The notes under the pieces: generated by a model
What the model was told of the DNA's origin: nothing
Databases searched by the model: none
Seen by the model: only the letters and a program-made list of their open reading frames with translations
Shown here: positions 1-5,308 of the stretch, piece by piece
Position numbering within the stretch: position 1 is the stretch's first letter
How the letters are laid out: each line of letters starts with the position of its first letter
Assembly: GCA_041581935.1 (NCBI GenBank)
Contig: JBFICP010000174.1
Span: 1 to 6,816, forward strand
Source of the DNA: JAABYT01 sp041581935
GTDB taxonomy: Bacteria; Pseudomonadota; Gammaproteobacteria; HK1
DNA: 6,816 nt
Reading direction: 5' to 3'
Translations under genes and position numbers: made by a program

Positions 1-372
1 CATCATCGCGAGGACATCGTCGAGACCTTTTTTCTGAATCTGTTTCACGCTGGAAAGGTCAAGGCGATGCCGCCGAAGCTTCTGAGCGACGATGCCCGCC
101 ACGTGGTCATCCGTCCCATGGCCTACTGTGCCGAAGCCGATATTGCTGCGTATGCGCGCGCGCGAGACTTCCCTATCATCCCCTGCGATCTGTGCGGCTC
201 TCAGGAAAACCTCGAACGGATTCGGATCAAGCGCATGCTTCGTGATTGGGAGGAAGCAACGCCGGGGCGCGTCGAGCAGATCATGCGCGGACTCAAGCGC
301 GTGCGCCCATCGCACCTCGCCGACAGGGCGCTGTTCGACTTCGAGGGGCTCACTCCTCGGGCTGAGGAATGA
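1..372 (+). CDS. ttcA: tRNA 2-thiocytidine biosynthesis protein TtcA, C-terminal part (5' end outside the window)
   Basis: TtcA is a cytoplasmic Fe-S, ATP-dependent thiolase that makes 2-thiocytidine at position 32 of some tRNAs. The reading frame is open from base 1, so only about the last 123 codons are present; the PP-loop and the first Cys pair lie upstream. The fragment opens with HHREDIVETFFLN, a close match to the family's HHxxD segment, followed by a MPPKLLSDD stretch and IRPMAYC. The Cys-x-x-Cys motif PCDLCGSQ (Cys codons at 184-186 and 193-195) supplies the family's third Fe-S ligand cysteine. The end (PSHLADRALFDFEGL) matches the E. coli C-terminus, with a short extra tail TPRAEE. 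The stop is TGA at 370-372. Its last 23 bases are also the end of the convergent carbamoylase gene. Identification is by remembered family motifs and is strong. Confidence 0.95.
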   Translation, partial: HHREDIVETFFLNLFHAGKVKAMPPKLLSDDARHVVIRPMAYCAEADIAAYARARDFPIIPCDLCGSQENLERIRIKRMLRDWEEATPGRVEQIMRGLKRVRPSHLADRALFDFEGLTPRAEE

Positions 373-1291
373 TGCCCGTCTGCTGGGTGATCAGACCGTA
401 GTGCTCAATGCGCCGGTGCGCATCGAAATCAAAGATCGTGTTCTTGATGTACTGACCCAGGTCGAGATCGCAATTATAGCTCACCACCTCGTCGTCCTCG
501 GTGAGCGCCTGGGCGACGATCTCGCCGGTGGGCGCAATGATGCACGACCCGCCGATTAAGCCGTAGCCATCCTCGTGACCTGCCTTGGCGGCGGCCACCA
601 CCCAGGTGCCGTTTTGATAAGCGCCCGCCTGCATCGACAGCAGGTTGTGAAACATCTTCAGATGCACCGGCTCCGGATGATAGGCGTTGCTGTCGGGAGT
701 GTTGTAGCCGAGCATCACCAGATCGACCCCCTTCAAGCCCATCACGCGATAGGTTTCAGGCCAGCGGCGATCGTTACAGATGCACATGCCGACGATATGG
801 TCGAACATCCGCCAGACCGGAAAGCCGAGATTGCCGACCTCGAAGTACTTTTTCTCCAGATGCTGATAGGAAGCGTTGGGTCGGTTGTCGGCATGTCCCG
901 GCAGGTGCACCTTGCGGTACTTGCCGACGATGTTGCCGTCGGGCCCGACGAGAATCGAAGTGTTGTAATGATGGGTCTTGCCGTTGTCCCGCGCGAGCTC
1001 GGCGTATCCCAGGTAGAAGCCGATACCGAGGCGCTTGGCCTCGTCGAATAGTGGCCGCGTGGCCTCGTTCGGCATTTCTTCCTCGAAGTACGCATCGATC
1101 TGCTCGGCGTCCTCCATCCAGTAGCGGGGAAAGAAGGTCGTGAGCGCGAGCTCGGTGAACACAACGAGCTTGCATCCCCGCGAGTCGGCTTCGCGCAGCA
1201 TCTCGACGAGGCGTTTGACGACGCTCTTGCGATCATCCGAGAGATGCACCGGTCCCAGCTGGGCGGCGGCGATATTCACATAACGCGGCAT
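350..1291 (-). CDS. N-carbamoyl-D-amino-acid hydrolase (D-carbamoylase, nitrilase superfamily)
   Basis: This 313-residue cytoplasmic enzyme is predicted to hydrolyse N-carbamoyl-D-amino acids to the D-amino acid, CO2 and ammonia, the second step of hydantoin use. The Glu-Lys-Cys triad is Glu47 (VVFTELAL), Lys127 (KYRKVHLPGH) and Cys172 (CICNDRRWPE), the same numbers as in Agrobacterium D-carbamoylase (about 304 residues). His129, His144 and His215 and the Arg175-Arg176 pair also fall at the same positions. That register favours a D-carbamoylase over beta-ureidopropionase. The frame is open up to 1366, but ATG at 1291 is chosen. It has AGGAG seven bases upstream, it aligns with the family N-terminus, and the extension would run into a REP element. 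The gene lies 117 bases after the hydantoinase, and its 3' end overlaps ttcA. The exact side-chain preference cannot be read from the sequence. Confidence 0.93.
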   Translation of the reverse strand: MPRYVNIAAAQLGPVHLSDDRKSVVKRLVEMLREADSRGCKLVVFTELALTTFFPRYWMEDAEQIDAYFEEEMPNEATRPLFDEAKRLGIGFYLGYAELARDNGKTHHYNTSILVGPDGNIVGKYRKVHLPGHADNRPNASYQHLEKKYFEVGNLGFPVWRMFDHIVGMCICNDRRWPETYRVMGLKGVDLVMLGYNTPDSNAYHPEPVHLKMFHNLLSMQAGAYQNGTWVVAAAKAGHEDGYGLIGGSCIIAPTGEIVAQALTEDDEVVSYNCDLDLGQYIKNTIFDFDAHRRIEHYGLITQQTGIIPQPEE

Positions 1292-1298
1292 TGGTGGG

Positions 1299-1303
1299 CT
1301 CCT
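1299..1303 (-). promoter_or_regulatory. Ribosome binding site of the carbamoylase
   Basis: AGGAG on the minus strand sits seven bases before the ATG at 1291. It decides the start against the longer in-frame option at 1366, which has no such site. Confidence 0.75.
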
Positions 1304-1329
1304 GTTCGTGCTCGTCTGTTCATGCTTTT

Positions 1330-1389
1330 CTGTAGGAGCGAGCTTGCTCGCGAGCGAGGCGGTCATCGCGCGCTAGCCCGCTTCTACAG
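1330..1389. repeat. Pair of inverted REP units (BIME-like) between hydantoinase and carbamoylase
   Basis: Two 24-base units, 1330-1353 and the reverse complement of 1366-1389, match at 20 of 24 positions around a 12-base centre. Each begins with CTGTAG on its outer side and ends in CGCGA. The left unit holds a perfect small hairpin, GCGAGC at 1338-1343 and GCTCGC at 1346-1351, while the right unit has the same hairpin with one mismatch. The unit closely resembles the GTAG-headed REP sequences common in Pseudomonas and other gammaproteobacteria, which are spread by REP-associated tyrosine transposases (RAYT); no RAYT gene is in the window. In RNA the whole pair could fold into one long imperfect stem. 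It starts 19 bases after the hydantoinase stop, a usual REP position. No T-run follows on either strand, so it is not a standard intrinsic terminator. Confidence 0.88.
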
Positions 1390-1408
1390 GGCAAGGTGCT
1401 TGACTCGT

Positions 1409-2869
1409 TCACAGGTGTGCGCCGAAGTTCTTGTCCGGGTGCATTTCGGGCACGAGCTTACCGAGCGGCTGCGCGGCTTTGGGCTTGTCACAGGGAAGAA
1501 ACTCGCCGCTGCCGCGCTCCACCTGGAGCTCGCCGTCGTGAATGACCACGCGGCCACGGCTCAGCACCGTCTCGGGCCAGCCTTTGATTGCCTGCCCCGT
1601 ATACGGGGTGTAGCCCACCTGGTCGTGCAGCATCGCGTACTCGACAGTGAACGCCTTATCGGGATCCCAGATGGCGATATCGGCGTCGGAGCCGACGGCG
1701 ATCGTCCCTTTGCGCGGATACAGCCCGTAGAGCTTGGCCGCGTTCGTGGCCGAAAGCGCCACGAACTGATTCAGATCGATGCGCCCGCCCTGCACGCCGG
1801 CGGAAAACAGCAGCGGCAGACGCAGCTCGATGCCGGGGACACCGTTGGCAATCTGGTTGAAGCCCGGATCCGGGCCCGCGGCCAGCTTGCCCGTCTCGTC
1901 GTAACGGTACGGCGCGTGATCGGAAGAGAATACCTGAAAGGTGCCGTTGGCAAGGCCCCGCCACACGTCCTCGTGCGCGGCCTCGTCGCGCGGCGGAGGA
2001 CTGCAACACATCATCGCTCCGTCGGCGCCGGGGAGGTCCAGATCGTCGGCGGTCAGGAAGAGATACTGCGGGCAGGTTTCTCCATACACTTTCAATCCAC
2101 GGTTCTGCGCGTTTCTTATCGCGTCGATGGCCTCGCCCGCCGAGACATGCACGATCAGCATCGGCACGTCGACGAGCTCCGCGAGACAGATAGCGCGATG
2201 CGTCGCCTCACCCTCTCCGACGCGCGGATGACTGACGGCATGATATTTGGGCTGCCGGTAACCGCCGCTGAGAAGCCGATCGGTCAACCAGCGAATCATG
2301 TCGTGGTTCTCCGCGTGCACCATGACCATGGCGCCGTGGCGTCGCGCGACTTCGAGCACCTGCAGCATCTGATGATCGTCGAGGCGCAGCATGTCATAGG
2401 TCATGTAGACCTTGAACGACGAGTAGCCGTCCTCGATGAGCGCCGGCAGCTCCTGGCCCAGCACCTGCTCGTCGGGATCGGAGATGATCAGGTGAAAAGC
2501 ATAATCGATGACGGCTTTCGGATCGGCGCAGGCATGATAGTCCTTGACCACCTGTCTCAGGGACTGCCCACGATGCTGGGCGGCAAAGGGAATAATGGTG
2601 GTCGTGCCCCCGAAGGCCGCCGACACGCTTCCCGAGTAGAAATCGTCGGCGCATACGACGCCGGACGACGAGAGCTGCTCGATGTGACAGTGGCTGTCGA
2701 TACCGCCGGGGAGCACGAGCTTGCCGCCGGCGTCGAATTCTCTGGCCGCGGCCGGAAGATTGTCCGCTAGAGCCACGACTTGTTCACCGCGGATGCCGAC
2801 GTCGCAGCGCATCACGTCGGCGGCAGTGGCTACGGTGCCGTTTCTGATGACGATATCCAGCTCGGGCAT
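1409..2869 (-). CDS. D-hydantoinase / dihydropyrimidinase
   Basis: This 486-residue cyclic amidohydrolase opens 5-substituted hydantoin or dihydropyrimidine rings to N-carbamoyl amino acids. The binuclear metal site is complete: His60 and His62 (GGIDSHCHIEQ), Lys153 that is carboxylated in the family (SSFKVYMTYD), His185 (MVHAEN), His241 (IVHVSA) and Asp317 (SSDHAPY). This spacing matches known D-hydantoinases within two to three residues. Tyr155, the family's substrate-binding Tyr, is present, as are MCCSPPPRDE near 287-296 and the NGVPGIE loop near 342-348. The length is normal for the family. The ATG at 2869 is preceded by AGGAA at a five-base spacing. The gene sits 50 bases after the FAD oxidoreductase, with a carbamoylase next, which favours a hydantoin or D-amino acid role over pyrimidine breakdown. 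The HCHIEQ and PPPRDE variants suggest a subgroup distinct from classic PydB/DHPase, so the substrate remains open. Confidence 0.95.
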   Translation of the reverse strand: MPELDIVIRNGTVATAADVMRCDVGIRGEQVVALADNLPAAAREFDAGGKLVLPGGIDSHCHIEQLSSSGVVCADDFYSGSVSAAFGGTTTIIPFAAQHRGQSLRQVVKDYHACADPKAVIDYAFHLIISDPDEQVLGQELPALIEDGYSSFKVYMTYDMLRLDDHQMLQVLEVARRHGAMVMVHAENHDMIRWLTDRLLSGGYRQPKYHAVSHPRVGEGEATHRAICLAELVDVPMLIVHVSAGEAIDAIRNAQNRGLKVYGETCPQYLFLTADDLDLPGADGAMMCCSPPPRDEAAHEDVWRGLANGTFQVFSSDHAPYRYDETGKLAAGPDPGFNQIANGVPGIELRLPLLFSAGVQGGRIDLNQFVALSATNAAKLYGLYPRKGTIAVGSDADIAIWDPDKAFTVEYAMLHDQVGYTPYTGQAIKGWPETVLSRGRVVIHDGELQVERGSGEFLPCDKPKAAQPLGKLVPEMHPDKNFGAHL

Positions 2870-2874
2870 GATGG

Positions 2875-2879
2875 TTCCT
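2875..2879 (-). promoter_or_regulatory. Ribosome binding site of the hydantoinase
   Basis: AGGAA on the minus strand lies five bases before the ATG at 2869. It shares one base with the promoter-like TATATA at 2879-2884, so it would be present only in mRNA that starts further upstream. Confidence 0.55.
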
Positions 2880-2906
2880 ATATACGATGTGTCGGCATTC
2901 GGTCAA
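2879..2906 (-). promoter_or_regulatory. Candidate sigma-70-type promoter before the hydantoinase
   Basis: On the minus strand TTGACC (2901-2906) is followed after 16 bases by TATATA (2879-2884). TTGACC matches the -35 consensus at five of six bases and TATATA matches the -10 at four of six. It lies in the 50-base gap after the FAD oxidoreductase. A start about seven bases past the -10 would fall near 2872, only about three bases before the ATG, so any mRNA made here would be almost leaderless. This is a motif match only. Confidence 0.4.
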
Positions 2907-2919
2907 TCGGTCCGGCCTC

Positions 2920-4086
2920 TCAACCCGCCTGGAAGCGCTCGAAGCGATACGGCGCGAGCATGGCGGGCGTGGTTCCACGGACGATCTCCTCGGCAAGCAG
3001 ATCGCCCAGCAGCAGCCCCAGGGTCATGGCGCTGTGCGAGGTCATTACATAGAGGCCTCGCGCGAAGGGCAGGGGCCCGACGATCGGCAGCCCGTCGACG
3101 GGCATCGGCCTCACGCCGACGAACGGCGTGCAGCGCTCGGCGCTCAAATCGGGTGGTAGTGCCGGCAGATAGCGCCGCAGCCGCTCCAGCATCGTTACGG
3201 CGCCGGCCTTCAACACGGGCTCCGATTCATCCTCCGCGACGCTGGCGTCGAGATCTTCGGCCCCCATCAGGATTGCGTTACCTTTCGCGGGGCGCATGTG
3301 CAGCTCGCCGTGACAGGTCACGTAGTGGACATAGCGCAGCCAGCGCCACGGTTCGAGGCTCGGCGTCTCGAGCAGCAGTCCCTTCACGCGTCGCATGGGA
3401 TATGCACCCGCGCCTTCGACGCCGGCACAGATCGCGTCGATCACACTCGGCGTCGCGGCGCCGGTTGCGAGCACGACGGAGCGCGTTTCAATCGTGCCGT
3501 TGTCGCAGACAATGCCACTCACACGATCGCGTGCATCACGAGTCAGCTCGCGCAGCGCGCATCCCTCTCGGATCTCGCCGCCGAGGGCGCGCAGGCGATG
3601 CGCCAGAAAGCGCGTCAATTGCAAACCGTCTACCCAGCCGTCGGCGAGCGCAATCAGCCCGCGTGCATCATCGGGGAAGGCCATGTGTGGTTCGATAGCG
3701 GCGAGCTCCGTCGCGTCGAGCCAGCGCACAGGGTAGTGAAAGCTCTCGAGGCGCTCATATTGCGACTTCAACGCATCGAGCCCTTGCGTGTCCCCGTCGC
3801 CCGTCCAGGTGAGCATTCCGCAGCCGCCCATACCGAGGCGGTCTTCGCCCCAATGCCGTGCCATCTCGCGATGCCGGGCCATCCCGGCGGCGTTGAGCCG
3901 GTGGTAGTGCTCGTCGGTAAATTTCGAAGTGGCGTTCAGCCAAGCGAATGTGTGGCTCGACGTCCCGCTGCCGATGGCGTGTGCTTCCAGCAATGTTACG
4001 CTGACACCGGCCTGGGCGAGGGCGTGGGCAACGGACGTGCCCAATATGCCACCGCCGACCACCACGACGTCTGCCGTTTCGCCCAT
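2920..4086 (-). CDS. FAD-dependent DadA-like oxidoreductase (putative D-amino acid dehydrogenase/oxidase)
   Basis: This 388-residue flavoenzyme of the DAO/DadA family probably oxidises an amino acid or related amine. The N-terminal Rossmann motif is clear: VVVVGGGILG at 7-16, with the ribose-binding acid Glu34 at the end of the second strand. A second FAD-contact stretch, VVLATGAATPSV, begins at 204. The C-terminal part has VRPMPVDGLPIVGP (325-338) and LYVMTSHSAMTLGLLLGD (345-362), which match the family's closing FAD segments. No signal peptide or strong membrane segment is seen. ATG at 4086 is chosen because it puts the dinucleotide motif at the N-terminus, and AAGGA lies four bases upstream. 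A longer frame to 4578 would overlap the cyclase and has no family match. Standing just before a hydantoinase and carbamoylase, it may deaminate the D-amino acid they release. Glycine, sarcosine or proline-type substrates cannot be excluded. Confidence 0.85.
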   Translation of the reverse strand: MGETADVVVVGGGILGTSVAHALAQAGVSVTLLEAHAIGSGTSSHTFAWLNATSKFTDEHYHRLNAAGMARHREMARHWGEDRLGMGGCGMLTWTGDGDTQGLDALKSQYERLESFHYPVRWLDATELAAIEPHMAFPDDARGLIALADGWVDGLQLTRFLAHRLRALGGEIREGCALRELTRDARDRVSGIVCDNGTIETRSVVLATGAATPSVIDAICAGVEGAGAYPMRRVKGLLLETPSLEPWRWLRYVHYVTCHGELHMRPAKGNAILMGAEDLDASVAEDESEPVLKAGAVTMLERLRRYLPALPPDLSAERCTPFVGVRPMPVDGLPIVGPLPFARGLYVMTSHSAMTLGLLLGDLLAEEIVRGTTPAMLAPYRFERFQAG

Positions 4087-4090
4087 GACG

Positions 4091-4095
4091 TCCTT
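4091..4095 (-). promoter_or_regulatory. Ribosome binding site of the FAD oxidoreductase
   Basis: AAGGA on the minus strand sits four bases before the ATG at 4086, a slightly short spacing. It supports this start over the much longer in-frame alternatives. Confidence 0.5.
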
Positions 4096-4137
4096 GTACC
4101 GACCGGCGTGATGAGAGGCAAGCCGGCCCCCGGTCGG
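4093..4137 (-). promoter_or_regulatory. Inverted repeat and weak promoter-like motifs before the FAD oxidoreductase
   Basis: A perfect 8-base inverted repeat, CCGACCGG (4099-4106) and CCGGTCGG (4130-4137), flanks a 23-base centre in the 98-base gap after the cyclase. On the minus strand TTGCCT (4116-4121) and TACAAG (4093-4098) are 17 bases apart, each matching its consensus at four of six bases. One arm would lie between these motifs and the other just upstream of them, the layout of an operator. In read-through RNA the arms could instead pair as a hairpin close to the ribosome site. There is no T-run, so a terminator is unlikely. GC-rich sequence makes chance repeats common. Confidence 0.25.
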
Positions 4138-4184
4138 CCCGTGCTTCGAACGGGGGCAGCCGGCGAAATCGACGGACGGATTGT

Positions 4185-5303
4185 CTACATGCTGCGCCGG
4201 TCGAACTTGCCCGTGGCGTAACCGGGTCGCGCGGTGCGGGCGCGTGGTGCCGCGCCGCGCGCCACGGAGCATACCGTGATGGGATCGCGGATTCCGCGCA
4301 CGCTGACCGAGCGCCGGTCGACGAAATCGAGCCCGTCGTCGGCGCTGGCCGCGCTGACGATCGTCTCGGAAGCGACGACGGACATGGGCGGTGCCGATCC
4401 GCACAGCCGCGCCGCCAGATTGACGGTCTCGCCGATGGCGGAGTAATCGAGATGCTCCTCGGAGCCGATATTTCCGATGAGCACCGGGCCCAAATTCAAG
4501 CCGATACCGAGCGGGAGAATCGGTGGCCCGTCGTGGCTGCCGCCGAATCTGGTGGTCTCCATGATCTCGAGCGCACAATGACAGGCTTCCACGGCGCCGC
4601 CATGGGAATCGAATATCGCCATGATCCCGTCCCCGCCGAACTTGTCCACGTATCCGCCGCGACGATATACACAGTCCACCTGCATGGCGAGATGCCGGCT
4701 CAGCATACGAAACAGTGCGTTAGGCGCCATATCCCGACTGAGTGCGGTGAAACCACGGACGTCGGAGAACAACACACACACGACGCGCTCTTCCGGTTCC
4801 GTCGACGCGCCGAAAGAGGCTTGATGTTCCACCATCTGTTGGGTTCGCGTCGAGATGTAGCGACTCAAGCTCGCCCGTACCCGTTCCATCTCCCTGAGAT
4901 AGTCCATTCTCTGCAGATGACCACGAAGTCGTGCGGCTGCGATGACAGGGTTTATGGGCTTTTCGAGAATATCGTCTGCGCCAGCTTCGAAAGCGTTGAG
5001 TAATTGTTCCGAAGTCGACGACGCGGTCGTGAATATGATCGGTGTACGCTTGTAGCGATCGATGTCGCGCAATCGAGCGCAAAGCTCGACCGGCTCACCT
5101 CCCGGCAGCTCCAGATCCACGAGAAACGCATCGATTTCTTTTTGCAAGGCAATGAAAACGCACCGTTCGAAAGTGTCGGCTACCAGAGTCTTGAAACCCT
5201 GCGCCCGAAGAATGTCTTCAAGCATTTTTCTTATGGAAATATCCTGCTCTGCCAACAGAACTGTCCTCACGGATTTCAGCGCGCGGATTTCAGGTCTCGA
5301 CAC
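4185..5303 (-). CDS. Response regulator-class III nucleotide cyclase (probable adenylate cyclase)
   Basis: This 372-residue cytoplasmic protein joins a receiver domain (about 13-130) to a class III cyclase domain (about 170-348). The receiver has Glu19 and Asp21 as the acidic pair, phospho-acceptor Asp63 (FLVDLELPG), Thr92/Thr93 and Lys115 (LEKPI). The RYIS segment at 148-151 is typical of the linker before such cyclase domains. The cyclase has both metal-binding Asp residues, Asp181 (FSDVRGFTALS) and Asp225 (KFGGDG). Adenine-type Lys221 and the transition-state pair Asn295 and Arg299 (ETVNLAARL) are also present. Ser288 in LDYSAIG takes the second base-recognition place, as in the class IIIb group, so cAMP is the likely product. 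The start is GTG at 5303, with GGAG ten bases upstream inside the preceding gene. The five-base gap suggests coupling to the GGDEF-EAL gene. No histidine kinase is visible. A second GTG at residue 12 is a less likely start. Confidence 0.92.
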   Translation of the reverse strand: MSRPEIRALKSVRTVLLAEQDISIRKMLEDILRAQGFKTLVADTFERCVFIALQKEIDAFLVDLELPGGEPVELCARLRDIDRYKRTPIIFTTASSTSEQLLNAFEAGADDILEKPINPVIAAARLRGHLQRMDYLREMERVRASLSRYISTRTQQMVEHQASFGASTEPEERVVCVLFSDVRGFTALSRDMAPNALFRMLSRHLAMQVDCVYRRGGYVDKFGGDGIMAIFDSHGGAVEACHCALEIMETTRFGGSHDGPPILPLGIGLNLGPVLIGNIGSEEHLDYSAIGETVNLAARLCGSAPPMSVVASETIVSAASADDGLDFVDRRSVSVRGIRDPITVCSVARGAAPRARTARPGYATGKFDRRSM

Positions 5304-5308
5304 GAGCT

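Noticed and set aside
1292..1366. N-terminal extension of the carbamoylase by 25 codons
   Set aside because: It would read into the REP element, and the family aligns from the ATG at 1291, which has its own AGGAG.
1330..1389. Intrinsic terminator or insertion-sequence end
   Set aside because: No T-run follows the stem on either strand, and no transposase or target duplication is visible. REP units explain the sequence better.
1244..2770. A 508-codon open frame on the plus strand opposite the hydantoinase
   Set aside because: It has no recognisable domain, and it lies wholly antisense to a gene with complete catalytic motifs. Long antisense frames are expected in GC-rich genes.
4138..4154. 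Small hairpin CCCGT/ACGGG in the gap after the cyclase as its terminator
   Set aside because: The stem is only five base pairs and no T-run follows on the minus strand.
3298..4221. A 307-codon plus-strand frame opposite the FAD oxidoreductase, and a 325-codon one at 2721-3698
   Set aside because: Both mirror the codon pattern of real minus-strand genes, are rich in Arg/Ala/Ser or His runs, and show no family motif.
4087..4578. N-terminal extension of the FAD oxidoreductase by 164 codons
   Set aside because: It is Arg-rich and lies partly inside the cyclase gene in another frame. It would put the FAD motif far from the N-terminus, and no ribosome site supports it.
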